Notes: generated by a model from the letters alone, not told the origin. Counted from the first letter of the stretch, positions 16,570 through 25,108 are shown. The stretch: 64,000 bases of DNA from Tolypothrix campylonemoides VB511288 (GCA_000828075.3 JXCB02000002.1:54719-118718), one strand, 5' to 3'. A program made the numbers and translations.

Positions 16570-17310
16570 AAAAAATACAACAAATCAAGCGCTATTGAGC
16601 TTCACCTCGGTACCACTTGTAGCAAAACTATTGCGATCGTCTCTTGGGGGCGATCGCTATTTAAAATCTGAATCAGGCAATCCTAAATTATTCCTGAACA
16701 AAAGATTCTTGGCTACTTCAAAAAGTCAGGAATTTGAGCGAATTGATTTTCACAGGTCTTGACTTTTGGCTCCCCTTACCAACCCTCTATACAAATTAAA
16801 TATCTAAAAATATGTAACAGGTAAGGAATTTAAAAAAAAAAGATTTTTTGCTAAAGGCTAATATAAATCAAACTTTTATGTAAAAATTTGTAAATAACGA
16901 ACAACTATGTGTAGCCTACTACACATTATTTGTGCCCTATCATAATTAGGTATAGGTTAGAAGTTAAGCTTGGGCGCAACTTCGAGCCTAATTTTTGAAG
17001 GTAACACTGAGTTATTGAATAGAAAACCTGACAATGAGTCTTGAAAATGAAATAAATAGGGAGTTTAAAGCTTTGTTACGAAACTGATCAGCTGCAACTA
17101 AAAATTTACGTTAGAACAAAGATTAGTGACCTCAGTGCAGCAGGCTGAGGATTCTCGGCTAAATGGCATCTGCTTGTTGCCATTATTATTAGGTGTGAAT
17201 AGCTTACGGCTGGATTTAGCACGCCATGTTATGTGTTCCTTCACTTCCCTATTGCTGTCAGGCTGGTGCATCGAAAAAAGAATGTGAAGAAAGATTATAA
17301 GGAAAAACAG
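16570..17310. other. 740-bp A+T-rich spacer upstream of an orphan gene
   Basis: It contains a HIP1 pair near 16634-16660, an A/T-rich stretch (16800-16900), a perfect inverted repeat at 16907-16926 and a small CCTCAG/CTGAGG hairpin near 17130-17151. No coding sequence was seen. It is long enough to hold a complex promoter and leader for the gene at 17311. Confidence 0.6.
16907..16926. promoter_or_regulatory. Perfect inverted repeat, possible operator
   Basis: ATGTGTAG-CCTA-CTACACAT is an 8-bp perfect inverted repeat with a 4-base centre in A/T-rich DNA about 385 bp upstream of the 17311 gene. Size and symmetry fit a dimeric regulator site; there is no T tract to suggest a terminator. The regulator is unknown. 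Confidence 0.35.
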
Positions 17311-18078
17311 ATGGCGATTCGATTACATAGCTTTGTGAGCAGTGGAAAACGTTACATCCAAGTAGAGAGCCAACCTCACCACATTACTGGTATTTTTAGA
17401 ACGCTCATGCGCTTTTCAAAAAATATGCATCACTGTACGTTAACAGATGCAGAAAGTGCATATTTTGTCTGTGAAGAAGATGGAACAATGACCTTCTACC
17501 AAGCTGGAAGTTCCGATGTTGGTGATTCAGAAGGAATTTGGACATATCTTGTCTATGAATGTCCTGAAGGTGAGGAAAAAGTTTTCCTTGACTCATCTAT
17601 TGATACAAGTGCAAATTCTTTAAAGCAATTGTTTGCTGGTTACAAAATAGTTCAAGTTGCTGTAGATATAAAGGACTATCTTAAATATCAATACGTCGAA
17701 GATGAATATCTAGATGTTCAACTACCTTACGATTGGAATACTTTAGAAGGAAGAAAAATCGCTAACCTTCTGTTAGAAGAATTTCAGGCGTTGAAATCAT
17801 CTCCTGTGTTTGCAGAACCTGCTGGTAAAGAATACATGAAAGCCGTTTTGAATGGCTTTATTAAAGCTGGACAAGAAGTATTGGAAAATGGTGGCATCTT
17901 GAGAGATTTTGAATCGACTCAATACGATGTCCTAAAAAAGACCAAAATTGATGAGATGGCAAATTTGATTCTTGAATATAATGACTATCGTATTTGGAAA
18001 GCGGCATTACCGAGTAAATCGAAAGCAGTAGAATACGCTTTTAGTACAGCATTAAAACTTATATGCCGTATTAAGTGA
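17311..18078 (+). CDS. Unrecognised 255-aa protein
   Basis: I do not recognise this protein. The start is ATG 17311 (MAIRLHSFVSS), with AAGGA eight bases upstream; a GTG extension to 17233 lacks such a site. It is soluble with no signal peptide or membrane segment. The N-terminal half is beta-rich by eye (YIQVESQPHHITGIF, YFVCEEDGTMTFYQ, GIWTYLVYECPEGEEKVF) and the C-terminal half is helical and charged (WNTLEGRKIANLLLEEFQAL). It is monocistronic with a long A/T-rich leader, and convergent with the CRR6 gene. Codon use looks like that of its neighbours. Confidence 0.75.
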   Translation: MAIRLHSFVSSGKRYIQVESQPHHITGIFRTLMRFSKNMHHCTLTDAESAYFVCEEDGTMTFYQAGSSDVGDSEGIWTYLVYECPEGEEKVFLDSSIDTSANSLKQLFAGYKIVQVAVDIKDYLKYQYVEDEYLDVQLPYDWNTLEGRKIANLLLEEFQALKSSPVFAEPAGKEYMKAVLNGFIKAGQEVLENGGILRDFESTQYDVLKKTKIDEMANLILEYNDYRIWKAALPSKSKAVEYAFSTALKLICRIK

Positions 18079-18127
18079 TAAGAAGACTATATGTACTAAT
18101 TGCATAATCACTGCTCATGGTCGTTGG

Positions 18128-18158
18128 GTGTTGAGTGTTAACAGTTAACACTCAACAC
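18128..18158. terminator. 15-bp perfect palindrome between convergent genes
   Basis: GTGTTGAGTGTTAAC, one A, then the exact reverse complement. It lies between the stops of the 17311 gene and the CRR6 gene, and could end both transcripts or be a dispersed palindromic repeat. Confidence 0.5.
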
Positions 18159-18183
18159 TCACAACAAGTTAATTCTGATTTCC

Positions 18184-18229
18184 ATAGCATCTAATAAAAT
18201 GTCTTATAAAGCATTTTATTAAATGCTAT
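18184..18229. terminator. 18-bp hairpin between convergent genes
   Basis: ATAGCATCTAATAAAATG, a 10-nt loop, then its reverse complement with a single mismatch. With the 18128-18158 palindrome it makes a double hairpin between convergent genes, consistent with a bidirectional terminator. Confidence 0.5.
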
Positions 18230-18286
18230 GCTTTCTCTTTGTTCTGGTCTATCGGGGCATCCGCCGCCTTTTTACCAATTACCTTT

Positions 18287-18760
18287 TCAAAACATCTCAA
18301 ATAAGGCATCATCTAACTCATAGCCCAGAAGTTGCGCCATCGACTGGAGACGAGATTTACTAGGAATGCCTTGCTGTTGTAACCAGTCGTTTAAAACAAA
18401 CAGCTTGTGCATCAAAAAGATTTCTAAGGCTTCAGGATTATACTGAATACCTTCTCTGGTACTGAACTGATGGGGTACAAGCATAGCTGCATAACGAGCG
18501 AATTCCCCAGCTTTCCAATCTAGTAGAAATGGCAACCAGGGATACCGAGTATCCAGGCGGATAAACCACATCCGCACTTCTGGGATTTCTGATAGTTCCC
18601 GTGGATCGCCTGGTTCCAAGGAATAGTTAATATCAAAACGCAGCTGCTGCTCTTCGGATGCGATCGCCCCCTCTTGCAGCAGTTTTTCAATATCTGTGAC
18701 TACAGGCGACAGATCCAAGGAGTTAATGTGGTCAGTATTGATTGCGATGGTGATTGTCAT
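18287..18760 (-). CDS. CRR6 family (DUF1817) NDH-1 assembly factor
   Basis: This 157-aa protein starts at ATG 18760 (MTITIAINTDHINSL); a TTG eight codons upstream was not chosen. The segments LEPGDPRELSEIPEVRMWFIRLD, YPWLPFLLDWKAGEFARYAAMLVPHQ and GIQYNPEALEIFLMHKLFVL match my memory of Chlororespiratory Reduction 6 / DUF1817. In plants CRR6 helps assemble the NDH-1 complex and cyanobacteria carry orthologues, so a role in NDH-1 hydrophilic-arm assembly is expected. It is soluble and single-domain. Convergent with the 17311 gene. Confidence 0.75.
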   Translation of the reverse strand: MTITIAINTDHINSLDLSPVVTDIEKLLQEGAIASEEQQLRFDINYSLEPGDPRELSEIPEVRMWFIRLDTRYPWLPFLLDWKAGEFARYAAMLVPHQFSTREGIQYNPEALEIFLMHKLFVLNDWLQQQGIPSKSRLQSMAQLLGYELDDALFEMF

Positions 18761-19273
18761 CGAGTCAAAAAATAGCCTCGACAATTCATACTACTCTTTT
18801 CCTGCATACAAATCACAAAATTAGTCGGCACGTATGCTTGGAAGCAGCGCTAAGCACTCAAGGCTTGTGGAACTAACTGGGGAGTCATGGGGGGAATAAC
18901 TCAAGGTTCTCAAGAAAAACTCTTGAGTGAGGGAGGGAGGGAGTGAGGGAGGGAGTGGTGTGCCGCTAGTCGGACGCTCCTAACTAAAAGTAAATGAATC
19001 ATAAATCGTGGCTCTTGACAAGACAAAAGCCTTCAGGTAGACGTTGGCAAGGTTTTTAAGCTAAAGTTGTAATGAGTTTGTTTTAGAAGAGAGTGTGATC
19101 GAGCAGTTAAAAAGCATAACTATCCCCTTACACCAACCTGTGATTTCCCCAAGCAAAAAAGCAAAAACACAGGCAAAGCGGAACGTGTAGGGTGCAAAAC
19201 CTTTGGATATATAAAATAACAAACAAACATTCAAAAGGGAAAATTAGCCCAGAAGTTAAGAAACTTATAAAAT
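18761..19273. other. 513-bp divergent spacer
   Basis: It separates the divergent CRR6 and Fur-family genes. It holds a GAGGGAGT repeat at 18927-18960 and an A-rich leader just before the Fur-family start (19200-19270). I see no coding sequence. Inverted A/T-rich boxes that might be autoregulatory Fur/PerR sites are not clear enough to call. Confidence 0.5.
18927..18960 (+). repeat. GAGGGAGT low-complexity repeat
   Basis: Short G/A tract (gagggagggagggagtgaggg...), same family as 10265-10327. Confidence 0.8.
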
Positions 19274-19723
19274 ATGCAAAAGCAAGAGATATCTACAAAA
19301 CCAATTCGTTCACTGGAAGATGCTCTTGAGCAGTGTCAGGCATTAGGTATGCGCGTGAGTCGTCAGCGTCGCTTCATTCTGGAACTGCTTTGGGACGCAA
19401 GAGAGCATCTTTCCGCTAGAGAGATTTATGATCGCCTGAACCAGCAAGGCAAAGAGATCGGACATACTTCTGTTTATCAAAATTTAGAAGCGTTATCCAG
19501 TCAGGGTATCATTGAATGTATTGAACGCTGTGATGGACGTTTATACGGCAATATTAGTGATTCCCACAGTCATGTTAACTGTTTGGATACAAATCAAATC
19601 TTGGATGTTCACTTAGAATTACCAGAAGAATTTCTCCGCCAAGTTGAAGAACAAACAGGAGTGCGGATTACTGACTACAGTATTAACTTTTACGGCTACC
19701 GTAACTCACAAGAAACGAAATGA
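19274..19723 (+). CDS. Fur-family transcriptional regulator, FurC/PerR type
   Basis: This 149-aa regulator has a winged-helix domain (LGMRVSRQRRFILELLW...LSAREIYDRL...IGHTSVYQNLEALSSQGII) and a C-terminal dimerisation half containing DSHSHVNC (regulatory metal site region). The two C-x2-C structural zinc motifs of many Fur proteins are absent. By memory the sequence is close to FurC/PerR of Nostoc/Anabaena, a peroxide-responsive regulator, and unlike FurA or FurB/Zur. The ATG at 19274 gives MQKQEISTKPIRSLEDAL. It is probably metal-dependent and redox sensitive; targets cannot be read here. Confidence 0.87.
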   Translation: MQKQEISTKPIRSLEDALEQCQALGMRVSRQRRFILELLWDAREHLSAREIYDRLNQQGKEIGHTSVYQNLEALSSQGIIECIERCDGRLYGNISDSHSHVNCLDTNQILDVHLELPEEFLRQVEEQTGVRITDYSINFYGYRNSQETK

Positions 19724-19789
19724 TGGTTGTGATGAATTGCGCTTCAGCGCAATCACCAACCTATCACCGATTATCAAATTCACTTATAG

Positions 19790-20137
19790 TTATATAGCTC
19801 GTAAAGTAATCCCAAACTTTATGGATGGGATAGTGGGATTGCCGTTTATCCCTGTAGTTTTAGGACTTTGGACTAAAATTACAAACGTAGATGTTTGACA
19901 TTGTCTACCCTTGGGTAGCTTTGTCCAGATATTTATGAGCGGTTCTGGATCTACTTCGCTGATAAATTCAACCTCAAAATACCTAGCGTTGTATTTTGGA
20001 TGAATTCTTACTTCCTTAATTGCATTGATGTTAAGTCTCTTTGGAAGCGCTTGTTCTGCTTGTGTGTCGCTAAGTTTCCCTGGACGGAGAGTTTTGAGTA
20101 GCCTTTGCAGTTGAGCATCTTGCAGGGGACGTATGAA
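19790..20137 (-). pseudogene. Remnant coding sequence without a start
   Basis: Frame-minus sequence from about 20137 to the TAA at 19790 reads PLQDAQLQRLLKTLRPGK...QALPKRLNINAIKEVRIHPK...ARYFEVEFISEVDPEP, coding-like in composition. The segment 'IKEVRIHPK..ARYFEVEF' resembles the beta-strand region of TnpB/IS200-605-type proteins, but this is weak. There is no start codon, and the upstream side is cut by GAGGGAGT repeats. It could instead be the distal part of a decayed gene whose proximal part is the ORF at 20231-20605. Confidence 0.35.
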
Positions 20138-20143
20138 AGATGA

Positions 20144-20213
20144 AGGAGTGAGGGAGTGAGGGAGTGAGGGAGTAAGGGAGTGAGGGAGTGAGGGAGAAAT
20201 TTCGCTATCTACT
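20144..20213 (+). repeat. GAGGGAGT low-complexity repeat
   Basis: About nine GGGAGTGA octamers separate the 124-aa ORF from the coding remnant downstream of it on the minus strand. Same family as 10265-10327. Confidence 0.85.
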
Positions 20214-20230
20214 CTCGTTCTTTGTGTGTC

Positions 20231-20605
20231 TCAGATCATCGCTTGGTCTAGCCAAGGTCGCTGTAGACTTTTTTCCTGGTTAAGAACTTGTTGTAGACCA
20301 AGAAGATAGGCAATTTGAAAGGCTAGCCATGTGCCTTCGTTGCCTTTTAAGGGTTTTTTCTTGCTCAGTGCACTCACTAAGCTTTGAGTGATGTAGGCGA
20401 ATACACTGATTTCCTGGCAAACACTGCCTATGGGTAGTTCTAAAATTTCTGCTAAGGTACAAATATCAAAAGGCATAAGGCTTTTTACTTCCATATCCTG
20501 AACAATACGGAATGCTAAGCCTGCTATCTGGGCTGGTGAAAACTCTCTTATTTGGGGTAGTTCAATGTGGCGTTCTGCTAAGGTGTGCCGAATACTCAAA
20601 GTCAT
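20231..20605 (-). CDS. Unrecognised 124-aa protein, possibly a truncated gene
   Basis: I do not recognise this protein with confidence. It is helical with no signal peptide; segments include FSPAQIAGLAFRIVQDMEV, ICTLAEILELPIGSVCQEI and GTWLAFQIAYLLGLQQVL, ending RPWLDQAMI. Its start ATG at 20605 is good. The end looks abrupt, and beyond a short G/A repeat another coding-like remnant follows on the same strand. I therefore suspect it is the N-terminal fragment of a once longer cyanobacterial protein. Divergent from the receiver-DUF3685 gene. Confidence 0.55.
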   Translation of the reverse strand: MTLSIRHTLAERHIELPQIREFSPAQIAGLAFRIVQDMEVKSLMPFDICTLAEILELPIGSVCQEISVFAYITQSLVSALSKKKPLKGNEGTWLAFQIAYLLGLQQVLNQEKSLQRPWLDQAMI

Positions 20606-20746
20606 TGAATCAAAGGGTAAATGCCTGCCTATGGCAATTATGATTCATTTATCTGTCTACGGAAACAACTCCTATTAAGGTAACTAAGCTAATTTGTCAA
20701 GTTTATTTGTTACCAAAAGAAAAAAGCCTGCATTTTGAAGCCGATT

Positions 20747-22525
20747 ATGAGCGATCGCCCTCTAAAACTATTGTTAGTAGACCAAGACCCTATCTTCCGG
20801 CTAGGGTTACGAGTGGCTTTGGAAGAATGTCCTAATGTACAAGTGGTCTCGGAGGCTCAAACAGATACTGCTGCATTGCAGATTTTAGCCAAAGCACAAG
20901 AAAACCCTAACCAAGTTAATTTAGTTGTTTTGGAATTGGGAAATGGTCGCTCCCTCTCTAGTCAGCAGCTCGGTTTACAACTTTGTCGGCATTTGAAAAT
21001 CCAGTACCCGAATCTGCCCTTATTGCTCGTAAGTTCTGTTCAAGAACAAGGGTTGCTTTTAGCAGCAAAATCTGCTGGGGTTAATGGTTACTGTCCCAAA
21101 GGTACGCCTGTTTCTGAATTAGTCACCGCCATGCACGAGATAGTAGCAGGTGGCTCATGCTGGAATGGGCAGATAAGAGAGGACACCGGGTATACTCTTG
21201 AAAACGTTTCCCCTTCTTCTCGACTTCCTTTCGCTCAACTGCGGAAGCATCTACGGTTATCTGGAATGCGTTACATTGACGCTACCTTGGCAGAAGTAAC
21301 GGCACAATTACAAGTTCCCGGCTTACCTTTACTTGATAAAGCAGTTTTAGCTGGGCAAAGACGAGAATTGCTAGCAGCTCGTTGGCTGCTGAATCGATTA
21401 TTAGCTTCAGCAGTGGAAAGGCGAGAGGTACCACGTTGGCGTAGTGTTCCTACAGGAAATAATTTCGCGTCTGTACAGTTGCAGCCTCCTGCAAATCCCC
21501 CACTCAGTACTTCTATTTCCAAATCTGAACCAAACAAGCAACATACCGCTTCTCTACTCAGCCCGCGATCGCTACAAGCGGCATTGTTTGCATCTTGTAT
21601 TACCAAACTTCAGCTTCCTTTACAAAATTTGACAGCTACCCCTCTGGAAATTGATATTTTACGTGAAGACAAAAAACGTGATTTACTTTATCTTGTTCTC
21701 CAAAAAGTTGCTGATACCCTAGATGAAATACGAGCTTCTCGGGTAGAAATCAACCAATTATCGGAATTAAAAAATACTTTACTTATTGACGCTTGGGAAG
21801 CTGCAACTACAGAGTTTTTTGGAAAATTTGCTAGGGTAAGAGTTGGCAATAACAATTTAGAAATCGTCAATTTTCTACTGCAAAGTTCTGCAATTGTGCA
21901 AAAAGATATTTTTGAGAAAATTCCTCTAGCTGAGGAGTTATTTTCTTATCTTTTATTTCAAACTGGTTTGCAAATTGATAATGCCTCATATCCAGCAGGT
22001 AGTTCTGAAGCAAAAGAGTACGCAGAAATGCTTCTAGAGAATTTGTTAATTCAAATAGCAAATGGTGTGATACAACCGCTGCTCAACTCTTTAGCTGATG
22101 TCGAAGAAATTAAACAAGGTTTTTATGATCGCCAATTGATTTCTACGCGGGAAATCGAACGTTTTAGAAATAATTTGTCGTGGAGATATCGCCTGAGGAA
22201 TTATGTTAATGAGCCTCAAGCAATTTTTGAAAGCCGCTATGAGCTATTTGTTTTTGCACCTCGCGGTATTGCGACAATTTCCATTTATGCGCCGCGTGGA
22301 CAAGAGTTAGCTCAACTTTCTGGTATTCCGCTAGTGATTACCTTAGCGATAGAATTTCGTGATGCGATCGCTCCTCGTCTACAATCATTATTATCTTTTT
22401 TAGGAAGTGGTGTTGTTTTTGTTCTGACGCAAGTTATTGGGCGCGGTCTAGGTTTGGTTGCTCGTGGGATTCTTCAAGGAATTGGCAGTGTTTCTTTAAC
22501 GGAAAAAAAGAATAAAAAGTTATGA
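20747..22525 (+). CDS. Pseudo-receiver domain fused to DUF3685
   Basis: This 592-aa protein starts at ATG 20747 (MSDRPLKLLLVDQDP); a TTG four codons upstream gives a slightly longer form. Residues about 4-130 are a response-regulator receiver fold ending GVNGYCPKGTPVSELVTAM, but the phosphoacceptor strand reads LVVLELGNG (Glu where Asp is expected) and the acidic pair reads VDQD. The rest is DUF3685 (about 190-590), mostly helical with a hydrophobic C-terminus (LLSFLGSGVVFVLTQVIGRGLGLVARG) that probably contacts membrane. There is no DNA-binding output domain. DUF3685 is found in cyanobacteria and algae; function unknown. Monocistronic. Confidence 0.85.
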   Translation: MSDRPLKLLLVDQDPIFRLGLRVALEECPNVQVVSEAQTDTAALQILAKAQENPNQVNLVVLELGNGRSLSSQQLGLQLCRHLKIQYPNLPLLLVSSVQEQGLLLAAKSAGVNGYCPKGTPVSELVTAMHEIVAGGSCWNGQIREDTGYTLENVSPSSRLPFAQLRKHLRLSGMRYIDATLAEVTAQLQVPGLPLLDKAVLAGQRRELLAARWLLNRLLASAVERREVPRWRSVPTGNNFASVQLQPPANPPLSTSISKSEPNKQHTASLLSPRSLQAALFASCITKLQLPLQNLTATPLEIDILREDKKRDLLYLVLQKVADTLDEIRASRVEINQLSELKNTLLIDAWEAATTEFFGKFARVRVGNNNLEIVNFLLQSSAIVQKDIFEKIPLAEELFSYLLFQTGLQIDNASYPAGSSEAKEYAEMLLENLLIQIANGVIQPLLNSLADVEEIKQGFYDRQLISTREIERFRNNLSWRYRLRNYVNEPQAIFESRYELFVFAPRGIATISIYAPRGQELAQLSGIPLVITLAIEFRDAIAPRLQSLLSFLGSGVVFVLTQVIGRGLGLVARGILQGIGSVSLTEKKNKKL

Positions 22526-22557
22526 TTTTTTACAAAAGCTATAAGATGATATTTTAA

Positions 22558-22610
22558 ACCACAGATGGACACAGATGGACACAGATAAATCATCTTTGTG
22601 CATCTGTGGT
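22558..22610. repeat. ACCACAGATG hairpin element, copy A
   Basis: Perfect 10-bp inverted ends ACCACAGATG / CATCTGTGGT enclose two GGACACAGAT direct repeats. It lies 33 bases after the DUF3685 stop and could act as a terminator. A second copy is at 41650-41712 and diverged relatives are near 1279, 27362 and 31890. Confidence 0.75.
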
Positions 22611-22648
22611 TCATTTTCATGCAATTAACTTTTGCCAGAAGCTTAGCC

Positions 22649-22814
22649 CGGGAGCATCCTAATTTTACACACTTGCCATTCTGCCCTCACCCCCAACCCC
22701 TCTCCCCATTTGGGAGAGGGGAGTCAAGTCCTACTCTTATTCCCCTTCTCTCGTGGGGAGAAGGGGTTAGGGGATGAGGGTAAGTAAGGTTTTTGCATAT
22801 TTGGGATGCTCCCG
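22649..22814. mobile_element. MITE-like element with 11-bp inverted ends and 7-bp target duplication
   Basis: The element starts CGGGAGCATCC and ends GGATGCTCCCG, perfect 11-bp inverted repeats. It is flanked on both sides by CTTAGCC (22642-22648 and 22815-22821). Inside is a second long imperfect palindrome of the CCCTCACCCCCAACCCCTCTCC type. At 166 bp with no coding capacity it is a non-autonomous insertion; the matching terminal repeats and direct duplication are direct sequence evidence. Confidence 0.8.
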
Positions 22815-22870
22815 CTTAGCCTGGATAGGCGGACTTTTTTTTGGTCAGTTGAAGAAAATTTTGCTTATCA

Positions 22871-23758
22871 CTAATCAACAGAATTTGAGATTAAATGCGT
22901 AGCTTCGCTTGCAGGTACTTTTGCATCCAAGTTAGGTACAGGGATATGTTTCATTTCCCAAACTTTTAGCAGAATCAGGTATTCATAGAAAGCTTGCAAT
23001 GTACACCAAGCAAAACCAGCGCGTCCGTCTAAGCAGCCACCTAAGACAAAATACATATACAAAAAACGTATGAATGGTCTTGCTGGTAAGCGTAAGGACA
23101 AATCTTTTAAAGCGCGGCGTCGTTCAACTTCTGACTTCCCAAAAAATAAGCTACGCCAGCTGACTGTTCCATTCTCTAATTGATGCAGGGTTTCTCTGGC
23201 TTCATCTGTGGAGTAACGATTGTGCTTTTCAATCCAGCGGCTTAAACCTTTGCTAGAAGTGTAATGGGGATATGTTTCTTTTAAAAAGCCTGTTGAACCG
23301 TCACAAACCTCTCGTTCTGTGTGACCGTAGTCTGTAAACCAAACTTTACCGTGGCGGAAAAGGCGCAACTGGTAACGGGGATACTGAGTACTGCGGCGAA
23401 TCCAACGATTCATGAAAATGACGCGTTCAGCGACGTAGTAACCGATGTAGTCTGGATTCTGACTTGCTTTTTCGCATTCTGCAAACAGTTGTGGCGTCAT
23501 GCGTTCGTCAGCTTCTAGAATGTAAACCCATTCATGCTTGGGTGGTATATTTTCTAGCATCCAAGTACGCTGACGACCGTGGCTTTCAAAAGGGTGCTGA
23601 ACGACACGAACCGGGTAGCGACTGGCGATTTCGACGGTGCGATCGCTACTACATGAATCTACAACAATAATGTCATCTGATAGCATCGCCGACTCAATAC
23701 AAGCCGCTATATCTATTTCTTCGTTATAAGTCAATATGTAAATTGAAAACATTCCCAA
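22871..23758 (-). CDS. Glycosyltransferase family 2, LPS core (WaaE/KdtX)-like
   Basis: This 295-aa GT-A transferase begins MGMFSIYILTYNEEIDIAACIESA; a second Met at 23752 is also possible. Visible motifs are IIVVDSCSSDRTVEIA (nucleotide binding) and VYILEADERMTP, the metal-binding acidic motif. The C-terminal part (FIRFLYMYFVLGGCLDG) is membrane-associated, as in WaaE/KdtX-type enzymes that modify LPS core, although acceptors vary. It is the last gene of the minus-strand series that includes the HpsJ-family protein and hps pseudopilins, so a role in surface polysaccharide is likely. A MITE lies 57 bp beyond its stop. Confidence 0.88.
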   Translation of the reverse strand: MGMFSIYILTYNEEIDIAACIESAMLSDDIIVVDSCSSDRTVEIASRYPVRVVQHPFESHGRQRTWMLENIPPKHEWVYILEADERMTPQLFAECEKASQNPDYIGYYVAERVIFMNRWIRRSTQYPRYQLRLFRHGKVWFTDYGHTEREVCDGSTGFLKETYPHYTSSKGLSRWIEKHNRYSTDEARETLHQLENGTVSWRSLFFGKSEVERRRALKDLSLRLPARPFIRFLYMYFVLGGCLDGRAGFAWCTLQAFYEYLILLKVWEMKHIPVPNLDAKVPASEATHLISNSVD

Positions 23759-23914
23759 CGTTAGTCATATAAGTTCTCTTGTGCCAGATTATACTTCTTT
23801 ATAGTAAATATCTGCAAGAAACACGAAATGATTTTCATCAAGGAATGAGTCAAAGTGGCAGTATGAGCTTTTGTTAAATTTTTAATGCGTCATACCGCCT
23901 TTGAGGATAATGAA

Positions 23915-24751
23915 CTAGCGTGCAGGTACTTTGCGTTTTGCACCTTGGAAAGCACCCATACTTCTTAATCCTGACCAGCCAATAATGATGTAAGCAACAG
24001 ACAATAGCAAACTATTCACCACAATCCTTAAACCAGGCTTCCAATTTTCTTGAGCTTGTTTTTCCAGTTCTTCCCGGCGAGTGCGAATTTGAGCTAGTCT
24101 TTGATTGGCAAGTTGCTGTGGATCAGTTTGTTGGGCGATAAATTTGTCAAGCTCCTGAGGATTTGCCTTAAACTTCTTGAGTAAATCTTTTGTAGCTTGG
24201 GGAACATTTGGGTTATTCAGTGCTTGGTTGTAACGCTGCTGATCTTGAAGCAGTTCACTGTACTGAGTTTTGACTTGAGTTCTCTGCTTTTCTACAGCTG
24301 CTTTGACTTGATCATTACCCAGTTGAGCTTGCACTTGGTTGAGCTGGGTTTTCAATTGGTTTTCTGCTAATTGCGCATCCCTAGTGATTTGATCCACCAC
24401 TTGAGTTCTTTGGTTAATAATATTCATTGCGTGGACAGGAGCAATAACCAAAAAGAGTAACCCCAAGATACTTGATATGATCAGAGCCGGCATTCTAAAA
24501 TCTATGGGCTGCGGTTGATTGCCATCGTCGAAACTGTCAATCCAATACGCAGCGAATAACATACCTAAACCAACCAATGGGACGACTCCCCGTTCAACCA
24601 TACTTGCTGCCCATCTTAGTTGCAACTGCTTATCAGTAGGGCTGAAGTCAAGGCTGAGAATGATAAAGTCAATCAAAAAGGACAATATTAAGATTATCCC
24701 AATTACCTTAAGTGTACGGGCGGCGATCGCAGCAGCAAAACGGTTATTCAT
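23915..24751 (-). CDS. HpsJ family membrane protein
   Basis: This 278-aa protein has three N-terminal hydrophobic segments (about 12-34, 52-68, 83-108), a long Gln/Lys-rich coiled coil (about 115-230; RDAQLAENQLKTQLNQVQAQ, LLKKFKANPQELDKFIAQQT) and a C-terminal membrane segment (VVNSLLLSVAYIIIGWSGL). This layout and wording match what I know as the HpsJ family, named for the hormogonium polysaccharide locus of Nostoc punctiforme. Function is not biochemically known; involvement in polysaccharide synthesis or export is inferred from family name and from the hpsA-C genes upstream on the same strand. Confidence 0.72.
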   Translation of the reverse strand: MNNRFAAAIAARTLKVIGIILILSFLIDFIILSLDFSPTDKQLQLRWAASMVERGVVPLVGLGMLFAAYWIDSFDDGNQPQPIDFRMPALIISSILGLLFLVIAPVHAMNIINQRTQVVDQITRDAQLAENQLKTQLNQVQAQLGNDQVKAAVEKQRTQVKTQYSELLQDQQRYNQALNNPNVPQATKDLLKKFKANPQELDKFIAQQTDPQQLANQRLAQIRTRREELEKQAQENWKPGLRIVVNSLLLSVAYIIIGWSGLRSMGAFQGAKRKVPAR

Positions 24752-24868
24752 AGTTTTTTGTCTCGTAGTCTAAGAAGTGAATATTCTATATAAAGGTACT
24801 GGAATATTGTTTCCATGACGCTATCTATTGTTTATGATTCCAAGATTCTTTTTTGGGTGATATATTTT

Positions 24869-25108
24869 CTACCCTCTGATTTCAGCTACACCACGGTAGC
24901 ATCTGTATTCTAGCTTGTCTTCCGGAAATCCTTGTGTTAGAAAATACCAGATATAGATTGACACCATTGATAACCGTAGTAAATATTCCATTAGAGGGAT
25001 TTCGTGTGCATTTTTCTTGTGTATGAGGTAGGGTGTGAGCAAAGAAATGATTACACACCCAGCTACCACACACAAGTTTAGTGCGTAAGTCCGAGAAGCT
25101 TTTCCCAA
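24869..25108 (-). CDS. Small putative two-segment membrane protein
   Basis: A 79-codon frame overlapping the end of the TIGR04282 transferase gene by 31 bases encodes two hydrophobic stretches (LNLCVVAGCVIISLLTPYLI and LLRLSMVSIYIWYFLTQG) and a charged tail. The only upstream start is TTG at 25108. I do not recognise the protein. Its same-strand position inside the hps-like operon and its hydrophobic pattern favour a real gene, but an alternative frame of similar length exists (24882-25133), so confidence is low. Confidence 0.35.
   Translation of the reverse strand: MGKASRTYALNLCVVAGCVIISLLTPYLIHKKNAHEIPLMEYLLRLSMVSIYIWYFLTQGFPEDKLEYRCYRGVAEIRG

Larger units (their letters stand above)
19724..20230. 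other. Spacer between the Fur-family gene and the 124-aa gene
   Basis: Apart from the minus-strand remnant at 19790-20137 and the G/A repeat at 20144-20213, nothing is seen. Confidence 0.5.
22526..22870. other. 345-bp spacer made almost wholly of repeat elements
   Basis: It separates the convergent DUF3685 and GT2 genes and consists of the ACCACAGATG hairpin (22558-22610) and the CGGGAGCATCC element (22649-22814) with its target duplications. No gene is seen. Confidence 0.7.
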
